A DNA stretch of 64,000 nt. Source: Methanobrevibacter sp. (GTDB taxonomy: Archaea; Methanobacteriota; Methanobacteria; Methanobacteriales; Methanobacteriaceae). The stretch is from assembly GCA_016838945.1 (NCBI GenBank), contig JADLKP010000001.1:16808-80807 (forward strand), read 5' to 3'. A program made the position numbers and the translations under genes. Shown piece by piece: positions 26,230 through 34,775 of the stretch (positions are counted from its first letter, which is position 1; every line of letters begins with the position of its first letter). Under the pieces are notes generated by a model. The model had not been told where the DNA came from. It worked only from the letters and a program-made list of their open reading frames with translations, and did no database searches.

Positions 26230-26841
26230 TCATAATTTTCTCCTTCTGCCAACCACTTTGCCGAATTGATTGCTCTCTTTGATCAAGTCACCATCGATAT
26301 AGTACTTAGGCTTTCCATACATTCCTTCCCTTATGTAGTTGCCCTCTATTCTATAAGCTGGCCTTCCGAATCGGTTATTTTCCCTGATTATGTCTCCATC
26401 GATATAGTATTTTGGTTTTCCGCAGATTCCTTCAAACATATAGTTTCCTTCTGTAGACACTGATGGCTTTCCGAACATTCCTTCTGAAATTACTTCTTTT
26501 CCATTTTCTTTAATTTCATAAGTTTCTACAAGCTCTTCCATTTCCTCTTCAGGGAAAATCATTTTAGACTCCCTGATGGACTTTAGAGGATTATAATCCT
26601 TATGGATCGCACTTTCTGATTCCATTTCCTCTTCTGCAGCTATTTTGTCCTTTATAGGTGAATTGATTCTTTCAAGGTAATCGTTATAGGATTCGCCTTT
26701 TAATGGTTCGTATTTCTTTCTTGAGTCCTTGTTGAAATTTTCTCTCCTTTGCTTGTACTCTCTTAAGTCAATGCCGCATTTTATGCAGAACTTCTGGTCC
26801 TTATCCATTAGTTCAGATCCACAGTTGAAACAGTAGTTCAT
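26230..26841 (-). CDS. zinc-ribbon protein with repeated beta-hairpin units
   Basis: 203 residues. The N-terminal zinc ribbon has Cys pairs CFNCGSEL and CIKCGIDL, followed by a charged linker. From about residue 115 there are five degenerate 17-22-residue repeats of the form G-x-P-x-Y-x-I-x-G-(D/N)-x-I-x-E (for example GKPKYYIDGDIIREN). It has no signal or membrane segment. The repeats should form a small beta-meander; the function is unknown. A degraded copy of its 3' end lies at 13905-14013, so the family has moved or been copied. Confidence 0.7.
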   Translation of the reverse strand: MNYCFNCGSELMDKDQKFCIKCGIDLREYKQRRENFNKDSRKKYEPLKGESYNDYLERINSPIKDKIAAEEEMESESAIHKDYNPLKSIRESKMIFPEEEMEELVETYEIKENGKEVISEGMFGKPSVSTEGNYMFEGICGKPKYYIDGDIIRENNRFGRPAYRIEGNYIREGMYGKPKYYIDGDLIKESNQFGKVVGRRRKL

Positions 26842-26950
26842 ATTATCCCCTTTGCCTTTTCTATATTTATGCTTATTTATGCATTTGAATTATTTAAAAG
26901 TTTATTTATCTTTTGGAATATGAAATTTTGAAATAATTATTTTATAAAAA

Positions 26951-27042
26951 TTGATCTTTTGATTAAAGGATAGGAAGGGGGAAATCCAATAATAAATTGA
27001 TCTTTTGATTAAAGGATAGGAAGGGGGAAATCCAATAATAAA
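26951..27042. repeat. 46-bp tandem duplication
   Basis: The unit starting TTGATCTTTTGATTAAAGGA and containing GGAAGGGGGAAATCC is present twice without change (26951-26996, 26997-27042). It directly precedes the remnant at 27046. Confidence 0.9.
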
Positions 27043-27045
27043 TTG

Positions 27046-27233
27046 ATGGAAGAAAGAATCATTGAATTGAATGAGCTATTGGAGAAAAAGCAGGTAGTGA
27101 GATAAAGAGGCATATAAATTATTGTAAAGGAATAGAGAAGGCATATCGTGACAAGCTTGATGAATACTTTGATAAGATAGTCAGGCTTGAAAAGGAAAAC
27201 TTTCTCTTGAAGTATAGGATCCAAAAACCTTAA
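27046..27233 (+). pseudogene. frameshifted coiled-coil gene remnant
   Basis: ATG 27046 opens MEERIIELNELLEKKQ, then a stop; a shifted frame continues KRHINYCKGIEKAYRDKLDE and EYFDKIVRLEKENFLLKYR before TAA 27231. The sequence is highly charged and helical. It resembles the start and end of one small coiled-coil gene with an internal deletion. No family recognised. Confidence 0.55.
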
Positions 27234-27365
27234 TCATCAACCTTAATCATCAACAGCTTGATTTTTTTATTTTTAATTAAAATAGTTTAAATAATGAAAT
27301 AAACAATTTAAAGGATTTAAAAAAATTAATCATCAACCAAATGATATCTTAATCATCAACTACTG
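27228..27365. repeat. four copies of TTAATCATCAAC
   Basis: The 12-mer appears twice in tandem at about 27230-27254 and again at about 27327 and 27349. It lies between the coiled-coil remnant and the promoter of the defense island. No clear purpose. Confidence 0.6.
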
Positions 27366-27496
27366 AACATCTGATTTTAAATATAATTGCAAGCTACATA
27401 ATGAAAAATTCATCCTGTAATATTATATGATGAAAATTGCATTACATATTGTCAAAAAGAGTTATATTGAAATTTTTGGTTTTGGTAAATTTATGA

Positions 27497-27553
27497 AAAG
27501 TAGTTCGGCAGATTTTGTAAAAGTAGTTCGGTGAATTTGTGGAAAGTAGTTCG
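27497..27553 (+). promoter_or_regulatory. three AAAGTAGTTCGG sites with exact 23-bp spacing
   Basis: Sites start at 27497, 27520 and 27543, so the period is exactly 23 bp while the spacer sequence between them changes. They end about 40 bp before a TATA box (TTTATATATTT, about 27594) and 93 bp before the XRE gene. Exact spacing near two helical turns with conserved core and variable spacer is what a protein-binding array looks like; the adjacent XRE protein is the natural candidate ligand. Confidence 0.6.
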
Positions 27554-27645
27554 TTTATGTAAATTTGTATCATGACCTATTTTATTGCAAAACTTTATAT
27601 ATTTTTAAGGTCATAATATGATTACTTAAAAATTGGGGGATAAAA

Positions 27646-27969
27646 ATGAATAATCTATATGGTGAACGTATTAAAAATCTAAGGGAGGAACATAAATATA
27701 CTCAAAAGCAAGTAGCTGACTTTTTAGAAATTGATCAAAGCAATCTATCTAAAATTGAGCTTGGAAAAAGAACAATAAGCATGGATTTAATAGAGGAATT
27801 ATGTTCATTGTTTAATTGTTCAGAAGAATATATTTTAGGTGAATCAGATGAGTATACACCTTCCAATATAGCATTTCGTAAGAATAAAAAGATGGATTTA
27901 AATGTAATCGCTCAAATCAATGAAACTATGGGTTATATAAAAATGTTAAGGGAGTTAGATGAGGATTAA
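27646..27969 (+). CDS. XRE-family HTH regulator
   Basis: 107 residues. The N-terminal Cro/CI-type helix-turn-helix is complete: IKNLREEHKYTQKQVADFL, then IDQSNLSKIELGKRTISMD. The tail (about 75-107) is short and polar. GGGGGA precedes the ATG. The stop codon is 1 nt before the ATG of the ImmA gene, so the pair is translationally coupled. XRE plus ImmA-type peptidase usually means a repressor that is cleaved on a stress or phage signal. It is the first gene of the defense island and likely autoregulates through the 23-bp-spaced sites. Confidence 0.9.
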   Translation: MNNLYGERIKNLREEHKYTQKQVADFLEIDQSNLSKIELGKRTISMDLIEELCSLFNCSEEYILGESDEYTPSNIAFRKNKKMDLNVIAQINETMGYIKMLRELDED

Positions 27970-27970
27970 T

Positions 27971-28708
27971 ATGTTGGAATATCACGAAACTAATGATTTG
28001 GCATTGTCTTTAAGAAGGCAATGGGGTATTGATGATTACAGCCCTATAGATATTTTTTCTTTAGCTTTAGAAAAAATAAAGAATCTTACAATTATTTGGA
28101 TGAAAATAGATAAGGATATAAGCGGGGCTTGTTCTAAAAATGATGGAGATTCTGTTGTTGTAATTAATTCTATTCACTCCAAGGGCAGACAGAATTTTAC
28201 ATTGGCACATGAGATATACCATTTATTATATGATGATTCCAATAACCAGTTCTTTTGTGCTGATGATGATAATGATGAAGTCGAAGAGGAAGCAAACAAT
28301 TTTGCATCTTGTCTTTTGATGCCAATGCCTGCTTTAAGAGAGTTTAAAAGAGAAAATGTTAGGGAGAAATGGACAATTAAAAATATTATTAAATGTGAAC
28401 AATGGTTTGCCATCAGCCATAAAAGTATGTTGTACCGTTTAAGACGTGAAAAAGATATTAGTTTATATGATTTTGAGAGATTTAAATATGGTGTTAAAGG
28501 TAATGCTCTTAGATTAGGTTATGATTTGGATTTATATGAACCTTCAGATGAAAATAAGCAATATTATGCCGTAGGACATTTAATCCCTCTTGTTGAAAAG
28601 ATTCATTCTAAAGGAAAAATCTCCACTGGACTAAAAAATGAAATTTTAAACAGTAATTTTAGGTCAGATATGGTTTATGACTTGAAGGAAGATTATTTCT
28701 TTGATTGA
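27971..28708 (+). CDS. ImmA/IrrE-family metallopeptidase
   Basis: 245 residues from ATG 27971 (GAGG 6 nt upstream; the ATG at 27959 would overlap the XRE end). The zinc site is HEIYHLLYD (HExxH) around residue 79, with the glutamate-bearing helix EVEEEANNFASCLLMP that gives the third ligand. The C-terminal half is unassigned. In known systems this peptidase cuts or inactivates the partnered XRE repressor. It is coupled upstream to the XRE gene and followed by a PIN-like gene, suggesting a three-part regulator-sensor-effector unit. Confidence 0.9.
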   Translation: MLEYHETNDLALSLRRQWGIDDYSPIDIFSLALEKIKNLTIIWMKIDKDISGACSKNDGDSVVVINSIHSKGRQNFTLAHEIYHLLYDDSNNQFFCADDDNDEVEEEANNFASCLLMPMPALREFKRENVREKWTIKNIIKCEQWFAISHKSMLYRLRREKDISLYDFERFKYGVKGNALRLGYDLDLYEPSDENKQYYAVGHLIPLVEKIHSKGKISTGLKNEILNSNFRSDMVYDLKEDYFFD

Positions 28709-28739
28709 AATTCTTGTTTTTGTAAAGGGGAGGGATTAT

Positions 28740-29318
28740 TTGATTGATAAAATAATTTTTTATGATGCTGATTTTTTAATTTGCTTTTTGACAATAGGAG
28801 AAACTTTCATTTTAAAAAAAGCTTTTAATGAAATTATAGTTCCTATGCAAGTTTTTAAGGAATTGACTAGGAAAAAATCTCCTAATATAGTAAAGGAAAC
28901 AATCATCGATTTAAGGGATTCAGGTTTTGTTAAAGTCCCTGTTATAAAATCTAATTCTAGAGTAAATATAGCTTATAGGGCTATTAAAAATGGGTACTGG
29001 CATGAAGATTTTAAAAAGTTAGGTAAAGGTGAATCCGCAGCCCTTGCATTTGCTATAGAAAGGGAAGGGGTTATTGCATCCAATAATTTTTATGACATTA
29101 AGGATTATGTTGATAAGTATGAATTGCCTTTGCTTACCACATCATATTTTCTGGCTTTAGCATTTGATAAAGATATTATAGATTATGATGAAGCTTGTGA
29201 TTTGTATTATAGGATGATTGAGAAAGAAAGGGGTATGCCTTGCAGTAGTTTTGAGGAGTATTATAATTCTTTATATAAAGAGGATACTGAAAATTTTGGT
29301 TTTAGGTTGTTTGAATAA
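28740..29318 (+). CDS. PIN-like nuclease, probable toxin
   Basis: 192 residues from TTG 28740, chosen because GGGGAGGG lies 5 nt upstream; the earlier start at 28701 overlaps the ImmA gene. PIN-like acidic positions are visible: IIFYDADFLI at the N-terminus, LGKGESAALAFAIE in the middle and ASNNFYDIKDY later. The last 45 residues are an extra helical tail. PIN proteins are usually RNases; when paired with XRE/ImmA they act as toxins released on stress. There is no VapB-type antitoxin nearby, so control may come from the XRE-ImmA pair. Confidence 0.65.
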   Translation: MIDKIIFYDADFLICFLTIGETFILKKAFNEIIVPMQVFKELTRKKSPNIVKETIIDLRDSGFVKVPVIKSNSRVNIAYRAIKNGYWHEDFKKLGKGESAALAFAIEREGVIASNNFYDIKDYVDKYELPLLTTSYFLALAFDKDIIDYDEACDLYYRMIEKERGMPCSSFEEYYNSLYKEDTENFGFRLFE

Positions 29319-29343
29319 ATCAATTTAAGAAAGAAGGTAAATC

Positions 29344-30114
29344 ATGTCAAATTTAGAAAAATTAAACAAATTATATGAAGAAGGTCAAGATTTATTAAAA
29401 ACTAGAATGGGTCATAAACCGGGAATCGCATTTCCAGAGGAGGTTAATCATGCAAAATTTGTTAAATGGAAACATAAAACATTAAGTTTTTTACAAATTA
29501 TTTCAATTGATGAATTTAGATTTAATACTTTTAAAAATGAATTGGATCATAATTATTATTATTTAGCTGAGAAAGGAGTAAGTATATTAGAGTCTATAAT
29601 TGAAGATATTGAAGATGGAACTCTTGATATAAATAGTAGTCCTAAAGCAAATTTAGATAAAATACAAATTTTAGAAGAAGTTTTAAATAATTTCCATAGG
29701 GTTGTTAGGCAATTGCGTAATAGGCATGATAACAGAACAACTTTAGAAATAAAAGATGAGTATGATGTACAAGATTTGCTTCATTCATTATTACTTATCC
29801 ATTTTGATGATGTCCGTCCTGAAGAGTATACCCCATCATATGCTGGTGCAACTAGTAGAATGGACTTTTTAATTAAGGATATTAATACAGTAATTGAAAC
29901 AAAAATGACTAGAGAAAATCTTAAGGATAAAAAACTTGGTGAAGAGTTAATAATTGATATAGAAAAATATGCAAAACACCTAGATTGTGAAAAGTTATAT
30001 TGTTTTGTATATGATCCTAAAGAGTTTATTAATAATCCTAAGGGATTAGAAAAAGATTTATCTAATAATTCTGATGAAATAGAGGTAAAAACTATAATTG
30101 TTCCTAAATATTGA
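29344..30114 (+). CDS. DpnII/MboI-like PD-(D/E)XK nuclease
   Basis: 256 residues. A helical N-terminal half (about 1-135) precedes a nuclease domain with YDVQDLLHSLLLIHFDDVRP and E-E-Y-T-P-S-Y-A-G, SRMDFLI (Asp about 176), VIETKMT (E-x-K about 187) and LYCFVYDPKEF. This is the pattern of the REase_DpnII-MboI domain, found as a stand-alone effector next to HEPN or ATPase genes rather than with a methylase. It lies 14 nt before the HEPN gene, with the KAP gene next. Confidence 0.8.
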   Translation: MSNLEKLNKLYEEGQDLLKTRMGHKPGIAFPEEVNHAKFVKWKHKTLSFLQIISIDEFRFNTFKNELDHNYYYLAEKGVSILESIIEDIEDGTLDINSSPKANLDKIQILEEVLNNFHRVVRQLRNRHDNRTTLEIKDEYDVQDLLHSLLLIHFDDVRPEEYTPSYAGATSRMDFLIKDINTVIETKMTRENLKDKKLGEELIIDIEKYAKHLDCEKLYCFVYDPKEFINNPKGLEKDLSNNSDEIEVKTIIVPKY

Positions 30115-30128
30115 ATTTGAGGTATTTC

Positions 30129-31613
30129 ATGTATAATGAGGATTTAGTTAATAAAGCATACGATTATTTAAACAATGGTCAAGTTGATTTCAGTGAAAAA
30201 ATTTTAGAAAAACTTAAAGATGAAAAATTTGAATTTAAATATCAAATAGGGGCATTACTTATAGATATAGGGTCAGTTTCAAAAAATATGGACTATGTTG
30301 ATGAAGGAATAGAAATTTTTGAAGATTTAAAAGAGTCTACAAATATAAATGTTAATTATAATTTAGCTAATGGGTATTTTGCCAAATTTGTTTTAAATAA
30401 AAATAACTATTTAATTAAAGATGATCATTTACTATTTAAAGCTAAAAAATTATATAGGGAAGAAATCAATCATACACCCCCTCAAGAAAATCCAGATTTG
30501 TATATTAATTTAGCTAATACATATAATTATATTGGTAGAACAATAGATGGCTTAGAATATTATGAGAAAGTTTTAGATATTTCTAAAGATAGTAGAGCTC
30601 TAGTTAATAAAGGAATTGCTCTTTATCAATATTCATTTTTTACTAAAGATTATTTAGTAATTTTAAAAGATGCCTATAACTGTTTTAAATTAGCATTGGA
30701 AAATTCTGGATTGTATTCTGATTTTAGAGCCATTTCAGAAGAATATGTAAATATCATTGAAGAGAATTTAAATGAAGAAATTCTTAATCAAGAAATACCT
30801 GCTGATTTACAAAGACCTTCAGGGGATGAATTTGAAGGGTTTATGATTAATTTTTGTTTAGATAATAAATTATATTTAAATTTATGTAATTTCTGTCAAA
30901 GATGTGAAAATTCCATAGGAGATACTATAGTAATAGATAATATGATTGTTGAAACTAAATATGGACTTGAAGATGATCCATTTCTAATTTTATCTTCATA
31001 TTTAAATCAAATTAAAATGGATTATGTTTCAGCAAGGTTTTTGTTAATTCTATCTCAATATGAAGGCATAGATTTGGATTTCATTACTAAGAATGTTTTT
31101 ATTATTAATACACTAAACTATGAAGAAAACGATATAAGAATACAACTATTAAAAAATTCTTTCACAAATCTTTTTAATATACTAGATAAAATAGCATATT
31201 TCATTAATGATTATTTAGAAATAGGAAAATCTTCAAAAAAAGCTGATTTTCGTCATATTTGGTTTAATAGTAAAGGGAGTAAAATAAATAAAAAAATAGA
31301 ATCTTTAAATAATCCTGGTTTAAATGCTTTATATGATATTTATTTAGATTTTGAATATGGAAATGAAAAGGAATATTTAAGAAATATTCGAAATAGTTTA
31401 ACTCATAAATTTTTAAGAATTTCTTTTATAAAACTTAATGAAGAAGATAGAACTATTGAAGAGTTTACAAAGGATACTATAGAATTAGCTAAAATTGTTA
31501 AAAATGCAATTATATATTTAATTAGATTAGTTAAAGTTCATGAAGATTTTAAATATAAAAAAATAGATGGTAAAACTGTCCATCAATTAAATGCAGATTT
31601 AATTAAATTATAA
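30129..31613 (+). CDS. TPR-HEPN protein (LA2681-like HEPN)
   Basis: 494 residues from ATG 30129 (GAGGT just upstream; the TTG at 30111 overlaps the previous gene). The N-terminal about 220 residues contain helical-hairpin, TPR-like repeats (NPDLYINLANTYNYIGRTID, SRALVNKGIALYQYS). The C-terminal domain ends in a HEPN fold with the catalytic Rx4H, RNSLTH (about residue 420), preceded by NNPGLNALYDIYLDFEYGN, as in LA2681-type HEPN proteins. HEPN domains of this kind are RNases that act in abortive defense. It is sandwiched between a REase and a KAP NTPase. Confidence 0.8.
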   Translation: MYNEDLVNKAYDYLNNGQVDFSEKILEKLKDEKFEFKYQIGALLIDIGSVSKNMDYVDEGIEIFEDLKESTNINVNYNLANGYFAKFVLNKNNYLIKDDHLLFKAKKLYREEINHTPPQENPDLYINLANTYNYIGRTIDGLEYYEKVLDISKDSRALVNKGIALYQYSFFTKDYLVILKDAYNCFKLALENSGLYSDFRAISEEYVNIIEENLNEEILNQEIPADLQRPSGDEFEGFMINFCLDNKLYLNLCNFCQRCENSIGDTIVIDNMIVETKYGLEDDPFLILSSYLNQIKMDYVSARFLLILSQYEGIDLDFITKNVFIINTLNYEENDIRIQLLKNSFTNLFNILDKIAYFINDYLEIGKSSKKADFRHIWFNSKGSKINKKIESLNNPGLNALYDIYLDFEYGNEKEYLRNIRNSLTHKFLRISFIKLNEEDRTIEEFTKDTIELAKIVKNAIIYLIRLVKVHEDFKYKKIDGKTVHQLNADLIKL

Positions 31614-31632
31614 TTTTATCAAGTGATTTATT

Positions 31633-33693
31633 ATGTTAAATGAAGATAAAGATATCAATATTGGGGAAGATAGTTTAAATAGATCAAATTTTGCAAAAAA
31701 TTTAGCGGCAAATATTCAAAATTATTTTAATAGAAATGAAGTTAATAATTGTTTAACAATTGGTTTAATGGGGGAATGGGGATCAGGTAAAACTTCTCTT
31801 TTAAATATGACAGAAGAGTATCTAAAAGATTCTGATATTAAAATCATAAAATTCAATCCTTGGCTTCATTCAACTTATCATCAATTAGTAGAACAGTTTT
31901 TCGACGAATTGATAAAGGAATTTACAAACTCAAGAGATAATTCTTTAAAGGATATTTTAAAAAGATATAAATTTAAAGTAAATGAATTGGAGATACTAAA
32001 GAAGATAGCTGTTTCCGCTTCTTTGCTCTATGACCCTAAAGTAGGTAGTAGTCTTGAAAATATTTTGACTTATTCTTCTGAAGAAGAAAACTTAGCATCT
32101 CTTAAGGAAAAAATTGATGAAGAATTTGTTAATCAAAAAGTAGTATGTATTATTGATGATTTAGATAGATTATCTAGAGATGAAATCGCGGAGATGTTTA
32201 AATTAATTAAAATAATGGCAGATTTTAAAAATATGGTTTATTTAGTTGCATTTGATAAAGATTTTATTGCTGAGGCTCTAAAAATAGATTATGGTGGTGA
32301 AAGATACATCGAAAAGATTATTAATGTTCCATTGAAGGTACCATCTATAGATTACATTGAACTGAAGGATTGTTTAATTAAACACTTTAAAAGAATTTCA
32401 CGAGAATATCAAATTAGTTTAGATTTTACTAGATTAAATCAATTTTTAGATTTTCAACATAATCAATATGGTAAACGTTGTGGCATTTTATATTTTTTTA
32501 AAAATATGAGAGATATCGTTCGTTTTATTAATATTTTAGAATTTAATTTAGAATTAGTAAATGGAGAAGTAAATTTTGTAGATTTTATAGTTATCACTGC
32601 TATTCAAGTTTTTTATTCTGAAGTTTATGATAAAATAAAGTTAAATGAATTTTTATTAATTAATTATCATTATACTATCGTAGATGAGCTTACTAAAGAA
32701 ATTCTTCTAATTGAAAAATCTGAATTTGAGGAAATAGTTAATGATAACGAAAATTTAAATTTTATCCTTCAAAAGTTGTTTCCCAAAATGGAGAATATGT
32801 ATATAAGTCGACCTTCTTTTAAGTTTGAAAATAAAGATTTTGCAGATAAAAATTTATTGATTTCTCATCCTAATCATTTTAAAGCTTATTTTAAGTTAAA
32901 TAGCGTTATTAAAGATTTATCCGAAGCAGAAATTGATTTTATAGTAAATTATATTAATTCTAAAGATAATGCTTCTGTAGTTATGCAATTTATTAGATTA
33001 TTTAAGGAAAATAAATTAAGGCCATTTTTTGAAAATATTAAAAATAGATTAGATAAGATTCATAAAAATAAATTCTTCTTAAATTTCCTTTTCACAATTG
33101 ATACTCAGATGTGGGAAGATATTTTCTTTACCAATAGGGAGGAAATTGAGACTTTATGTTTAGAGTTGATTTATCAGATAGGTAACAAAGATAGGTTTAA
33201 TGTGTTGAAAGAAGTTTATCAAAATTCAAATAATATAATTTTGCTATTTAATTTATTAAATAATATAAAAAAGAGAAATTTCATGCCATATAATTATGAT
33301 GAACCTATTTTAACTGATGAAGAGATTATTGAATTAACTGAAATAACTAAAGAAAAATTCAATGATATTGAAAATAATAGTTTCATTGTTGAAAATAGGT
33401 TAAGAGAAATATTGTATATTGGTTCAGAATTACATTTAGAAAGTAAAAATGATTTTATTATTGATGAGTTGATTTCTACTTCTTCAGGAATATTTAAATT
33501 ATTAAGTTCTTTTTTATCTCTAAGGGAAAATTCTAGTTTTTTATTGCGAAATGTTGATGAATTAAATAGTTACAGAAGTGTTGATGAAATCAAAATATTA
33601 ATTGATAGTGATAATTCTATTAAGGATGAACAAATAGTTAAAAATTTTTTAGATGGGTATGAGTTGTTTAAAAGTCAAAATGATGTTGATTAA
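31633..33693 (+). CDS. KAP-family P-loop NTPase
   Basis: 686 residues. Walker A GLMGEWGSGKTSL (about 43-55), the KAP-specific FNPWLH after it, and Walker B VVCIIDDLDRLSRDEI (about 168-183) are all present. The remainder is helical with no membrane segments, unlike many KAP proteins. KAP NTPases often accompany defense effectors and may sense or assemble. The gene starts 19 nt after the HEPN gene and finishes the REase-HEPN-KAP group. Confidence 0.85.
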   Translation: MLNEDKDINIGEDSLNRSNFAKNLAANIQNYFNRNEVNNCLTIGLMGEWGSGKTSLLNMTEEYLKDSDIKIIKFNPWLHSTYHQLVEQFFDELIKEFTNSRDNSLKDILKRYKFKVNELEILKKIAVSASLLYDPKVGSSLENILTYSSEEENLASLKEKIDEEFVNQKVVCIIDDLDRLSRDEIAEMFKLIKIMADFKNMVYLVAFDKDFIAEALKIDYGGERYIEKIINVPLKVPSIDYIELKDCLIKHFKRISREYQISLDFTRLNQFLDFQHNQYGKRCGILYFFKNMRDIVRFINILEFNLELVNGEVNFVDFIVITAIQVFYSEVYDKIKLNEFLLINYHYTIVDELTKEILLIEKSEFEEIVNDNENLNFILQKLFPKMENMYISRPSFKFENKDFADKNLLISHPNHFKAYFKLNSVIKDLSEAEIDFIVNYINSKDNASVVMQFIRLFKENKLRPFFENIKNRLDKIHKNKFFLNFLFTIDTQMWEDIFFTNREEIETLCLELIYQIGNKDRFNVLKEVYQNSNNIILLFNLLNNIKKRNFMPYNYDEPILTDEEIIELTEITKEKFNDIENNSFIVENRLREILYIGSELHLESKNDFIIDELISTSSGIFKLLSSFLSLRENSSFLLRNVDELNSYRSVDEIKILIDSDNSIKDEQIVKNFLDGYELFKSQNDVD

Positions 33694-33836
33694 ATTTATA
33701 TCAAATGGGGTTAAAAATGTCTAGATGATGTTTATGATTAAAGATTTTTTAAAATTTTTTATAAATTAATTGAAGTTATTTGTATGCCAAAATTTTAATT
33801 ATTAATATCTTAAAATAATATGATGGGAGGTTTCAA

Positions 33837-34546
33837 ATGGATGAAAAAGGGATAAAAGAAAAATTTGCTAAATTATTTGATGATCCTAATAGAAAAACTT
33901 TTAAAATAGCATTGGATAATTTAACTGGTGAATATGATGATTTAGAATTTAAAGAACAAGAGATTGATGTACATATATTGGCAAAAATATTTTAGGATTT
34001 GCAAATACATCTGGAGGAATCATATGTTTAGGTGTAAAGGAAAGTGAAGATGGCCTAATTCCAATCGGGATTGATAATAGTAGTGATTCTACAGATTTAA
34101 AGAAAAAATTATCTAAATATTTACCTTACAATTTAGATTATGAAATTCATCCAATTGATTATGTTGATGACGAATTCTGGGGGGATATACGAAATAAATC
34201 ATTTAAAATTATCACTGTTGAATACACTCCAGAAAATATTCTATTCATGCCAATGAAAGGTAGTGTGGATTATAAAAAAACAGATATTTTTTGCAGAAAA
34301 AATTCCAGTACTAATCGGTGCGAATATGAGGATTTACAAGATATTCTTAATAAAAGAATAACCTATAATCAAAATATTATAAATCTTAATCAGGAATTAA
34401 AAGAATTGGAAATTCTAATGGAACGTACTTCAATTCATTATAAACTATTTTATTCAATTAATCATTCTGATTTTTTAAAAATAATGTACAAATTTAAAGA
34501 AAAGAAAATAAAAAGAATAGAAAAATGTTTGCGGATAGATGATTAA
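33837..34546 (+). pseudogene. AlbA_2 (Schlafen-type) protein gene, frameshifted
   Basis: ATG 33837 has GGGAGG 6 nt upstream. Frame 1 ends at TAG 33993 after 52 codons, in ...DVHILAKIF. One base fewer than expected in an A-run (33983-33987) explains it: frame 2 continues LGFANTSGGIICLGVKESED and runs to 34546. Both parts together match the AlbA_2 DNA/nucleotide-binding domain (EYDDLEFKE, then GFANTSGG, then LGV-E-DG). It may be phase variation, a sequencing error, or a dead gene. About 235 residues if repaired. Confidence 0.75.
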
Positions 34547-34775
34547 GATGATCTTGATATTATTTTTTCTTCTTCTATTATTAAAGTGATTTTAATATTA
34601 TTTGTATGTTATTATTTTTTGATTTATTAGAAAAAATTATTTTATCTTAATTCAAATCTTATATATAGTCATTTTGCTTGGGGAATCATTAGTCTTAAAA
34701 ATAAAAGAAAAACATTTAAGAATTATTTTAGGGTTTGAATTTTAATAAATAAAAAAATTTTTATCGGGTGTTTTT

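Noticed and set aside
27497..27553. tRNA or small CRISPR leader
   Set aside because: No cloverleaf, no T-loop GTTCRA motif and no spacers; the spacing suits protein binding.
34247..34546. Independent gene of 99 aa
   Set aside because: It is the in-frame tail of the frameshifted AlbA_2 gene; no ribosome site at its first ATG.
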